Of a DNA stretch of 11,203 bases, positions 1 through 7,656 are shown piece after piece. The position numbers and the translations under genes were made by a program. Position 1 is the first letter of the stretch. Each line of letters starts with the position of its first letter. The stretch lies in the NCBI RefSeq assembly GCF_001949145.1, contig NW_019091570.1, positions 272,417-283,619 of the forward strand, written 5' to 3'. The notes below the pieces were generated by a model. That model had not been told where the DNA came from, ran no database searches, and saw nothing but the letters and a program-made list of their open reading frames with translations. The stretch is from Acanthaster planci. Its lineage: Eukaryota; Echinodermata; Asteroidea; Valvatida; Acanthasteridae.

Positions 1-436
1 GGAACAAAGGAGCCTTATGTAACACACACAATGGGGGCGCTATACAGAGCGGGCAGGGTGGCCGCAAAACCGAAGGGTCAATGGAAGTTGCTTGTGAGGG
101 CTAGACTCGCCACGGGACACCCATTTTATGGGGTTTAGGCATTCAGAAAAAAAAGATATGAATTTTTGAAGATTTTTGAAAAACGAAAATATGAAAAAAC
201 GGCGCGGCAGTGCATGTAACGGATAAAAAAAGAACCTGGCAGCAAGTGGTTAACAATATACAGTAGATCGGATTTATGGAGGAGAACATTTACAGCTCGG
301 GAACTATGTGTTTGCCATGGTGCCTTTTGATCAAATGTGACACCTGGGACAGTTAAGCCGTTCTTTTGATGAAGGCTTGTATCCGTACGGTATGGTATTG
401 TAATCATCCCTTATCACCCTCTTGCTGTTTTTTTTA
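1..436. other. Unassigned leading segment, no gene recognised
   Basis: Neither strand shows a recognisable gene here. The open frames are short, start at weak or non-ATG codons, and give peptides with no family I know. There is an A-rich stretch around 147-200 and mixed-composition sequence around it. It could be intergenic DNA, intron or old repeat. The first 120 bases are more GC-rich than the rest and could be the edge of a repeat that begins outside the window, but I cannot show this. Confidence 0.5.
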
Positions 437-710
437 TCATCCTATTTCATGAGCAAGGTCAAATTATACCAAAATTTTACCCCATGCTATGCCTTATTCC
501 TATTTTATTCCATACACTAAGGTCAACCTGTGCCAGACTTTCTGACCTTATCCTATGCCTATCCTTTACAAAAGGTCATCTTGTGCCATAATTGTTCACC
601 CTACACCTCATTCCTATTCATCTTCCTATATGATCATAATTATTATGCTTATGCATATTGATGTGACCTTTTGTTGTTTTTGTTGCAAAGGTCAAAGTGT
701 GCTGGATAGT
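437..710 (+). repeat. Degenerate tandem repeat with AAGGTCA core
   Basis: Four loosely similar units follow each other. Each has an AAGGTCA core, at 455-461, 519-525, 572-578 and 688-694. In the first three units a TCCTAT-type pyrimidine-rich stretch precedes the core, and a TGTGCCA-like word follows it (TATACCA in the first). Spacing between cores is 64, 53 and 116 bases, so the units are diverged and the last gap may hold a lost unit. Two more copies of the core lie on the other strand (TGACCTT at 543-549 and 664-670). The simplest reading is a worn tandem repeat. The core also equals an extended nuclear-receptor half-site, but no binding is shown. Confidence 0.5.
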
Positions 711-954
711 CCCCCCCCACTACAAATGATTCAGGGAGATTTGCTCGAATATGCTTCTGTTGTGTCGCCAATCTTTGTTAAAAAGGTACATACTGAATGG
801 TTTCACCTCCTTCTTGAGTGCTTCTACCAAATCTGCTATGGTGGTCTTCTTGACAACTAGTGCCCTCTTCTTGTTCACTGCAGGCTATACGTGACTCCTC
901 CTGGGGTTCAGGGTTGTCAGTGTGCTCTCACCTCCCCCCATTCTCTGGTTCGGT
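711..954. other. No gene seen between the two repeat structures
   Basis: The open frames crossing this stretch (for example plus 555-860 and 891-1175) begin at non-ATG or arbitrary positions, run through repeat sequence and encode low-complexity peptides. I see no domain, splice-supported exon or RNA gene here. Confidence 0.5.
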
Positions 955-1013
955 GCTACTTTGCATATGTATTAGTAATCTGCGTAGGTTGCAGTAGACT
1001 CTCACCCCACCTA

Positions 1014-1061
1014 GTGTGGGACGAGTCTACTATTGCATATCTACCATATTACCAATTTCCC
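1014..1061 (-). repeat. Inverted copy of foldback outer arm
   Basis: The stretch tgggacgagtctac followed by a TTGCATATCTACC word is the reverse complement of 1625-1670, with only a few mismatches. It also forms a near-palindrome with the sequence directly to its left: the gtagactc at 993-1000 faces gagtctac at 1023-1030. Right and left ends of this repeat therefore abut here, as if two copies sat back to back. Confidence 0.65.
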
Positions 1062-1150
1062 TCCCTCCTCCCCTCACGGCCACTGAGCACTTTGCATGTC
1101 AAAAAAGAGGAAGAACATGGCGGCCGCCCTCACAGGAGTCAAGTAAGGGC

Positions 1151-1190
1151 CGGCGACCATTTAGACCCGGTTTGAAAAGGGCCCCCCGGT
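1151..1190 (+). repeat. Left inner inverted arm of foldback element
   Basis: The stretch beginning cggcgaccatttaga and ending agggccccccggt is repeated as its reverse complement at 1512-1549. The two differ mainly by a short change after the TTTAGA word (CCC present on the left, T on the right). Together they would pair as a stem of roughly 36-40 bases around a 320-base centre. Confidence 0.75.
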
Positions 1191-1511
1191 AAGCTCGCCC
1201 TGTTGCAAAAACCCCTTTCATACCGGCCTGGCTACTGGCCTGGGATGCTGGACTGGTTGTTGATCTCAAACTTCTCCATCCTGGGGTCTATTGTTTGCAA
1301 GTACTGGTACATGTAATCTATCCCAGAAGGAACCCGCTTAATCCTTCAGCTCTATACAATGTTTACACTAATCCGCTTAGACCCCTATTCATCTGTGGAA
1401 GCATGGTGGGGGAAGCCTTTCATCAGGGACTTTGAAATGTCGATGTGCAGACAGACCTGATACTGGCCTGGAGTAGCCTTAATACCGGGCAGGCATTATA
1501 CCGGGTGGGCC

Positions 1512-1549
1512 ACCGGGGGGCCCTTTTCAAACCATCTAAATGGTCGCCG
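1512..1549 (-). repeat. Right inner inverted arm of foldback element
   Basis: This is the reverse complement of 1151-1190 and begins accggggggcccttttcaa on the plus strand. The CTCA / TGAG words beyond each arm suggest that the pairing continues imperfectly outward, since ccctcac at 1127-1133 faces gtgaggg at 1557-1563. Confidence 0.75.
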
Positions 1550-1617
1550 TCCCTAAGTGAGGGCACACTGCTGGTGATTGAGAATTTAGCGAATGGAAGT
1601 AATGGACCAGGAAATAA

Positions 1618-1672
1618 TGCATATGTATTGGTAATCTGGTAGATATGCGATTGTAGACTCGTCCCACTCTTG
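1618..1672 (+). repeat. Right outer arm of foldback element
   Basis: This arm runs from tgcatatgtattggtaatc to gtagactcgtcccac. It is a direct repeat of 962-1006 and an inverted repeat of 1014-1061. Short open frames in the arms share the encoded peptide WDESTIAYLP. That is a by-product of the repeat and not a gene. Confidence 0.7.
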
Positions 1673-1840
1673 GTAGGGGGAGATTTTATTGTGTGTGGGA
1701 CTTAATATTTGAAGTGTTGCATCCAAAAAAAAGCCCTGTAAATGAAAGCACTCTAAGTTGAATGTACACAATTAAAGGGAAGAAATGTGAAAAATGAGCT
1801 TTAAATCAGGAAGAGCATTAGAATAGTGTGTAGTGTAATC

Positions 1841-2829
1841 ATGGCGAACAGACGTGTGTGAAAATGCTCCAAGTTTTATAACCAAGATTGATGTTAAGTT
1901 GAAGAATGTGCTACTTAAAGTCAAGCAAGCACCAAATGAACAAATAAAACTACTGCTGGTCAACGACTTTGCTCTGGAGGATCTACTAAACACGAGGAAA
2001 GCTGTCTTTGAATTTGCTAAAGAAAAATGTGTTCGCAATGATCAGATCCAAGATGGCGACACAGCTATTACAGGTATGCTAAATGCACATAGATCTGCTG
2101 AGGGGGTAACTGATGATATAAGGGATCTTTGCCGTTTCATGTGTAATCACCGACCAAACTTTCCTAAGGCCTGTTTGAGCAACAACGATAATAATTCCAT
2201 AGTTAAATCAATGTTAAAAACTGTCACCTCTGACGATGACGCCATGACATCTACTAGCCGTCCAGGAGCAAACACAATGTTGGTTCCTACACATCTCAGC
2301 ATGAGAAAATTCTATCGGTGGTTAATCAGATATAGCAAGATATAATAGCACTAGATTTGAAATTTTCAAGCCAAATCTCAACAGTTTTTGTAAAATAAAG
2401 GTGAACAATCCTGATAAAGATCAACTACAAGATCTAAAAGACAAAAACTGTAGCATTCAAGCAACCATTGACATGCTGATAAGAACCAATGAAGACAAAA
2501 CCAACATTAACAATGCCTCGAGCACATCTTCACTAATCAACCATTGTCCGGAGCCAGTGCCCTCCACAGTGCCAACCACAAACCGCTTTACAGCATTGTT
2601 GGAATGCAGTGAAGCTGACATGAATGACAACTCTGTTCAAGATATGGAAAGGCTTATTGACTCATACTATGACGCAATTCAGTCTACAGAAGTCTGTGAC
2701 AAAACCCAGTGTTCACAGGAACAACACAAACTTCCAACCTTCCAGCAACAACTTAGTCAATATCCAGAAAAACACGCCGACAACACAACTGTAAACCTTC
2801 ACTTAAACCCCAGACTGACGTTTTGGTAA
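1841..2829 (+). pseudogene. LINE ORF1, N-terminal and middle part, frameshifted
   Basis: Two open segments in different frames make up this part: 1854-2345 (163 codons) and 2401-2829, which stays open back to about 2341. The ATG at 1841 reads four codons in another frame before the main segment takes over, which suggests one extra base near 1853. The first segment is Leu/Lys/Asp-rich with likely helical stretches. The second has a charged stretch (DKDQLQDLKDKNCSIQATID) that could be a coiled coil, then a Ser/Thr/Pro-rich linker with an NRFTALL motif of the kind seen before the esterase in similar ORF1 proteins. I do not recognise a named domain in the first segment. Its link to ORF1 rests on position, strand and continuity with the esterase part. 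Confidence 0.7.
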
Positions 2830-3494
2830 TCGGTGACTCCATGATCAAGCATGTGAAAGGACATAAGCTTTCACGCTCCAAACAGATTAAGTGCTCGTCT
2901 CAACCCGGTGCTAAGGTTAGTGACATCTATCCACGTGTCATCACTCAAGTGAAACAACACAAGCCCTCTGAGATAATCCTGCACATCGGTACCAACAACG
3001 TCAAAGACAGCACTGAGGACATTCGGGATAAAGTTGTCTCTCTGGTAGAGGTAATCCAGTCTTCTTCTGAAGTTCCAAAGCACAAGCCCCAACAGATTGC
3101 TCTATCTGGTGTTATCCACCGGTACGGAGAGACTGCCTCAGAATCAACCAAAGTAAATATGACCAATAGATGCTTAAAGGAAGCGGCTTATCAGTGGGAT
3201 TGGGGCTTCATTGATAATGCTTATATTGGCTATTGCCACTTAAGCCGTGGTGGTATCCACCTCAATAGATCTGGTCAGGCCACATTAGCCATGAACGTTC
3301 TTAGCTACTTATACCCAAGATCAACAATGTCAACAGACTCAGTGAAGAAAGACCACCGTAAGAGACCTTGTGTGTCCCCTAATCGAACTTATGCGGAAGC
3401 TTTTCGAGTTCACCAAGGCCAGGATTTTCTAGAACGAGCGTGGAAAACGAGGATGAGAACGCCAAATGCACCAACTACAATGCAGTCAACATAG
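2811..3494 (+). pseudogene. LINE ORF1 C-terminal SGNH/GDSL esterase-like domain
   Basis: The longest open stretch of the element, it reads DVLVIGDSM at its start, with the GDS nucleophile motif (Ser codon 2838-2840). It then has QPGA (block II glycine), IGTNN (block III, around residue 58 counted from 2823) and GGIHLN near residues 143-148 (block V histidine). This is the order of the SGNH hydrolase fold. In LINE ORF1 proteins this domain is thought to act on lipids or help the RNP associate with membranes. The Asp often found before the block V His is Gly here, so hydrolase activity is doubtful, though related elements also vary at this site. It is joined to the upstream part only across a frameshift between about 2790 and 2815. 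Its end overlaps the start of ORF2 in a different frame. Confidence 0.85.
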
Positions 3495-4347
3495 GACAAC
3501 TGACAGGACAACCGTTCTTACCTAAGACCACGCCAGCCACTACCATCACAAGCGACCAAGTGGTTCAAGTACCAGCAGTACCATCCACGTGGCTGCAGAC
3601 ACAAGCAATCGAATCATCCCACACCATAAGTGGCCCTGACTTAATCAGCGGGTCCATTCCTAAACTTAACGGTAGAGGTATAAAGGTTGTGGTTAGCAAA
3701 ATAGATGATCTCCGACATTTATTGAAGTTGAAGCCTTTTAATGTAATTTGTCTCAATGAAACACTGTGTGACAGTATCAGATGATGAAATATCAATTGAT
3801 GGGTTTACTACTGTGAGAAAAGACTGAACTAGGCACCGCGGAGGTGTTGCAATCACCTTACTTTCACAAGAAGATTTGATATCGAATCCGAGCATCTAGA
3901 AATTATTTGGCTTGAAGTAAAATATGGCCAATGTGCACCAGTTTTAGTTGGATCTGTTTACAAAACCACCTAATTCTACTAGTCTTTCCTTTGAAAAAAT
4001 TGATAATGATCTATCCGCAGACGTAATGGCTAATAATGACATTATTCTACTAGATGATTTTAATTGCAATTTTTCCAAGAGTGTGCCAAACAGTAGTACA
4101 GGTAATCTGAAGTTTTATACCGAGATGTATGAGCTAACCCAGTTAATCCAGCAACTAACAAGGGTCACTAGTCGAAGCTACTATTTATTTAATATTTGTT
4201 AATAACCAAAATGTACATAATGAGAGTGGAGTGTTTTACACAGGTATCAGTGACCATTTCCTTATCTACACTATAAGGAATACTAAGCATCATGTTCAAG
4301 CCCAGCATGGCCATAATCGTATCATACAGGCCATTGCAAAAGCTTGA
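3440..4347 (+). pseudogene. LINE ORF2 APE-type endonuclease domain, broken
   Basis: The domain nicks target DNA to prime reverse transcription. It is spread over several frames: 3440-3784, about 3777-3893 (with an in-frame TGA at 3825), about 3890-3961, 3948-4202, and 4195-4347. Visible motifs are NET with the catalytic Glu (3755-3763), the RKD...HRGGV region near 3817-3847, WLEVKYG (around 3908), YKPPNS in two frames (around 3960), LLDDFNC (4047-4067) and SDH (4249-4257). The first motif, normally containing an Asn in an LNIN-like string, seems to be removed by a short deletion near 3690-3700. The usual Gly of the GDFN motif is Asp (4053-4055). The first about 75 codons are a Thr/Pro-rich leader. 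The start at 3440 is GTG, so the true initiation site is not clear. Confidence 0.85.
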
Positions 4348-4843
4348 CACACAAAATTTTATCCATGAATTATCCTGTCAACAATAGGATATTCTTGATA
4401 CCACTGAAGACATTGACTTGCCTTTTGAAGAATGGATTGACATGTTCATAAATGTCGTTGATTCCCACGTTCCTCTTCGACAAAAAATGTGAGGAAAAAT
4501 GCATGTCCATGGATATCGCATGATATTGTTGACATGATGAAAGAGAGAGATAAAATGGATAAAGCTGCTGTAAAATCAAATAATACAGAATAAATGGAGT
4601 GCATACCACCCACTTAGAAACCAAGTCACTTGTTTATTAATGCGTAAAGAAAAATCTGATTATTATTGTGGTGTTCTTTGGGACAACAGAGGAAATGGCA
4701 AAAAATGTGGAATTGTATTAGTGAGGGAATCTTGAAGAAAAAAACACTTTACCCAATTTGATCCATCACGAAGGCCAAAAATGTGATAGCCTGACGATAT
4801 TGCAAGTGTCTTTAACAAACATTTTATTAACTGCCCAAAGAAA
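4348..4843 (+). pseudogene. LINE ORF2 linker between endonuclease and RT, broken
   Basis: Fragments in shifting frames match the region that normally joins the two domains. Examples are EEWIDMFINVVDSHVPLR (around 4425-4480), MKERDKMDKAAVKSN (around 4535-4580) and LRNQVT (around 4615), followed by a Lys-rich stretch with DYY. Stops and shifts interrupt it about every 50-100 bases, so this is the most decayed part of the element. A minus-strand open frame over 4370-4624 is a shadow. Confidence 0.65.
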
Positions 4844-5976
4844 GTGACCGTGAAATTGCCAGAGAATCACAATCACAAAACGTGTGCATCGTATCGGAAT
4901 GATAAGGTTCAAAATGGTTTTGACATCAAATTTGTTTCTGAAAGTTATGTTGCTGGGATCATAAAGAAGATGGATACAAACAAGGCCACCGGGGATGATG
5001 ATGTCAGTTGCAGTCTACTAAAAATTGCTCTGCCTGTAATTCTCGAGTCGCTAACTAAACTTGTTAGCTGGTTTTTACAATCTGGTTTAATGCCTAAAAT
5101 TAATAAAAGTGCAAAGGTCACGCCGGTATATAAAACTGTTGACAAGTCTGACCTAGGCAATTACCAACCAATATCTGTCCTCCCAGTAATCAGTAAAATT
5201 TGCAAAAGTCTGTCTACGATCAGCTTTATGCATATATTAATGACAATGAACTTATGCATGCTAATCAACCTGGTTTTCGACGTTTGCACTCTACATCAAC
5301 TGTTCTAGCAAAATTAGTCAACCAGTGGAGCAGTAACTTTGAAACTGGCTTATTTAATGGAGTGGCTTTTATTGACCTAAGGAAGGCATTTGATACAATT
5401 GACCACAACACTCTCCTTTCTTAACTCAACTCCCTTGGTTGCTCAAATCACACGCTGAACTGGTTTTCTAACTTTTTGTCAAACTGGACTCAAAGGGTGT
5501 GCTTTAATAAAGTCTACTCTGATCGATTAAAGGTTGTCAGCGGAGTGGCACAAGGCTCAATTCTGGGCCCGCTATTATTCTCTGTATATATAAATTCCAT
5601 GCCGTCAGCAGTCGCTGATGGCATAGTGGACATGTTTGCCAATGACACCACTGTTGCCATCTGCAGCAAAAGTGCAAATGAAGTTGCTGACAAATTAAAT
5701 GTTGCGATAGACCAAATGAGCAGATGGTTAGAGAGTAATACACTTGTGTTGAATTTTGATAAAACCAATTTCATGATTTTAGGGACCAAGGCAAAACTGA
5801 AGAATTCAAGTGAAATCACAATATCAGTTAACCAGAGCTTAATTAAACTGGTCAAAAATACCAAATGTCTTGGATTAATAATCAACGAGGAGTTAAATGG
5901 ACTGAATGGAATCTACTGTATAGTACATTTAGATGCACCTGTGCAGAATATAATATCAGTAAAGCGCAAGTTGTGA
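4844..5976 (+). pseudogene. LINE ORF2 reverse transcriptase domain, inactive and truncated
   Basis: RT copies element RNA into DNA at the nick. Open segments are 4844-5308, 5200-5424 and 5476-5976. The finger region includes KATGDDDVS (KATG.DgI-type) and NYQPISVLPVISKI (RPISLL-type). Motif A reads AFIDLRKAFDTIDH (about 5365-5404). Motif B reads GVAQGSILGPLLFSVYIN (about 5542-5595), with Ala where Pro is usual. Motif C reads MFANDTT, with Asn (5641-5643) replacing the first Asp of YADD. A frameshift lies near 5200-5210, where the two segments overlap, and a TAA at 5422-5424 interrupts LLS.LNSLG without changing frame. Downstream, CLGLIINEEL is still recognisable, then similarity fades. The C-terminal part expected in this group is missing. 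Confidence 0.92.
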
Positions 5977-6680
5977 TTTGCATGCTTAGTTCACATCAGT
6001 TAGTACACAATGTAAAACCTGCACATTATAAGAATATACTACTAGACAGACAAAGCGGTGTTAGATTTTGACATTTATTGTTTGGAGTTAGATTTGATCC
6101 TTTGTATGGCAACAGTGAGAAAGCAAACATTTTCTTTGAGCAACAACTCTGGCCAAAATTCATAATCTGAGGTCAAATTGTGTCAAAGTTTAATTGTGAT
6201 GTCACCTAGATGAATTTTTTACAGCCAGTATGCGTTGTAGCTATGAATTCCTTGTGCTGAGTAACATTGGTTATTTCGATAAAACATGTACATGTTATTG
6301 ACACATGCTTCATAAGTGGAGAACACAGCAGGAGAGAGGGCTGCTAGCCATGCAGACTTCTAATTCCTGCACCTTGTTTAGGGGGCAGTTTTTGTTACCG
6401 TAGTCACAAGTGACGTGGGGAGAAAAATGTGTCCCCACAACATTTCTGGTCTGCATAACATCAACATGTACATGTTCAACAGGTGTGTTGTCCATTAAAC
6501 CCTTAGTACTGTACATCCATGTCTATGTGTGTACAGGTATACAGTGAACATGTACATAACCCAGGTTGGACTATGACATCCAGGCTGCCAGTAGGCTTGA
6601 ATCATTTCCATTAATAGTCACCAAGATTTCATGGATGAGGCCCACCCATAGTGGTTTTCCACAAAGCAAAGTTTCATCCA
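5977..6680. other. No gene seen; contains two identical palindromes
   Basis: This is an AT-rich stretch between the LINE remnant and the Tc1 element. I found no coding exon, RNA gene or transposon protein on either strand. The short open frames here have no recognisable content. The perfect 14-base palindrome AACATGTACATGTT occurs at 6283-6296 and again at 6463-6476, with a partial copy at 6547-6557. The sequence after 5976 is not a recognisable LINE 3' UTR. Confidence 0.6.
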
Positions 6681-6682
6681 TA
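6681..6682. repeat. TA target-site duplication, left
   Basis: The dinucleotide TA precedes the element's CAGTTGTGCTC end. It matches the TA that follows the other end at 7867-7868, as expected for Tc1/mariner insertion. Confidence 0.9.
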
Positions 6683-6891
6683 CAGTTGTGCTCAAAGTTA
6701 TTCATACTCTTTAGAAAACGTCTTCTTCTAAATTCTTCATTTGTAAAAGCTATGTTGGTACTTCTGCTATATCTTTAGTCTATTTGTTGCAACACACAAA
6801 CCCACATACGTGTTGGCTAAACTTCATTTGCGTACTAATAGATACAACTGAGGTTTCTTTTTGCTCCTGGTCAAAATTATTTTTATCCCAG
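6683..6891 (+). repeat. Left terminal inverted repeat with outer and inner direct repeats
   Basis: This matches the reverse complement of 7657-7866 over its whole length with scattered substitutions, so the arms are clearly similar but not identical. The outer direct repeat is at about 6690-6710 (CTCAAAGTTATTCATACTC). The inner one is at about 6870-6890 (TCAAAATTATTTTTATCCC). These are the expected transposase binding sites in IR/DR elements. A short open frame here (LLQHTNPHTCW-like) is only the translation of the repeat and also appears on the minus strand of the right arm. Confidence 0.92.
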
Positions 6892-6915
6892 GTTTACATA
6901 GTCCAAAGTCTCTTC

Positions 6916-7442
6916 TCAGTAGTCAATAACATGGCTTTTGTTGTTGATGACTACCTGAAGACGGTTTCTATAAGTGTCTACAAGCTTTCTGCATGACTCC
7001 TGTGGGATGTTGGCCCATTCTTCTTTGGCGAAAGCCTCCAGCTGGGTCAGGATGGTCTCCTGGCCATCACTCTGGTCTTCAGTTCCCTCCACAGATTCTC
7101 TATTGGATTTAGGTCAGGAATTTGATTGGCCATTCCAGTACACCGACACCATTGTCCTTGAACCAATGCTTTACTACCTTGGCGGTGTGCTTGGGCGGTG
7201 TGCTTGTCCTGCTGGTACATGTATGTCCAATCAGGTCCAAGCTTGAGTTTCTCAACAGATGCTTTCACATCGTTATTGAGGTTTTTCACTGTGTTGAACT
7301 TCTTATGCTTCCTGATGATACTCTGAATTTTGGCAAGAGGGACCTCATATTGCTTGGAAATTGCCTTGCAGCCTTTGCTTTCTTTATAGGCATTCATGAT
7401 ACGCTGGCGTATGTCATCACTGAGTTCCTTCTTCTTGGCCAT
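6916..7442 (-). pseudogene. Tc1-like transposase, internal deletion and frameshifts
   Basis: The start MAKKKELSDDIRQRIMNAY (ATG at 7442-7440) opens a paired-like helix-turn-helix DNA-binding region through SIIRKHKKFNTVKNL (about residue 55). The next residues, KASVEKLKLGPDWTYMYQQD, already belong to the C-terminal half of the catalytic domain. Roughly 170-200 residues, including the second helix-turn-helix and the first catalytic Asp, are therefore gone, with a junction near 7265-7290. Around KHTA (near 7210) a short duplication shifts the frame; the natural reading KHWFKDNGVGVLEWP is in another frame. The PDLNPIENLW motif with the third acidic residue returns at 7098-7126. The first frame stops at 7047-7049 after RRPS, while the true C-terminus (AKEEWANIP...NRLQVVINNK...VIDY) continues in another frame to a stop at 6916-6918. 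Confidence 0.93.
7190..7220 (-). repeat. Short tandem duplication inside transposase
   Basis: On the minus strand the word aagcacaccgcc occurs twice in a row, covering the KHTA codons near the second catalytic Asp. The plus strand shows ggcggtgtgcttg repeated. The extra unit and lost flanking bases replace the normal NDPKHTA string and move the frame, a small lesion separate from the large internal deletion. Confidence 0.75.
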
Positions 7443-7656
7443 GGTGATTAGTAACTGAGAATGATCTGAAAACTTTTCTTATTTTTATACTCTTTTTTGA
7501 GGTGGCATTTCATCAGAATCTTGAACACAAAGTCATTGAAAGAAGATATCTATCCATTCAAACATCTTAAAATAGCTTCATGCCAAAGATTCTTGCAGTC
7601 ATAGAAAGTTAAAATAAGCACGATGAATGAAAGGATATTTTTTCTTGGGATTTTGT

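Larger units (their letters stand above)
961..1675. mobile_element. Foldback / MITE-like element with nested inverted arms
   Basis: Three copies of an arm of about 45-50 bases occur. One at about 962-1006 and one at about 1618-1670 run in the same direction. A third, at about 1014-1061, is inverted. The third and the right-hand copy share nearly all bases, including gtagactcgtccca at the right end against tgggacgagtctac on the left. Inside them lies a second, more strongly matched inverted pair at 1151-1190 and 1512-1549. The GC content of the inner arms is high. No transposase is encoded, so this is a non-autonomous foldback or MITE-type element, or two nested ones. I could not define a clean target-site duplication, so the exact ends are uncertain. 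Confidence 0.6.
1841..5976 (+). mobile_element. Decayed LINE, CR1/L2/jockey-like group, 3' truncated
   Basis: Read in order on the plus strand, this segment holds an unrecognised ORF1 N-terminal region, an SGNH esterase-like domain, an APE-type endonuclease and a reverse transcriptase. This order is known from CR1, L2, Daphne and related non-LTR retrotransposons whose ORF1 carries an esterase. The pieces lie in all three frames, separated by single-base indels and stop codons, and key catalytic residues are lost, so it cannot move by its own products. The 5' limit is set by the first plausible start (ATG at 1841, frameshifted after four codons). An untranslated leader could reach back toward the foldback element. 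The 3' limit is where RT similarity fades. The usual C-terminal part, 3' UTR and tail are absent. The clade within the group is not resolved. Confidence 0.9.

Noticed and set aside
437-710. CRISPR array
   Set aside because: Repeat units are degenerate, spacing is uneven, no cas genes are present, and the window is eukaryotic.
891-1175. Plus-strand open frame sharing WDESTIAYLP with a minus-strand frame at 1586-1771
   Set aside because: The shared peptide comes from the inverted arms of the foldback element, and no gene is needed to explain it.
5514-5885. Minus-strand open frame of 123 codons in the RT region
   Set aside because: Shadow of the reverse transcriptase on the plus strand, with no independent motif.
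7122-7451. Plus-strand open frame of 109 codons through the Tc1 element
   Set aside because: It is the antisense shadow of the transposase, which is clearly recognisable on the minus strand.
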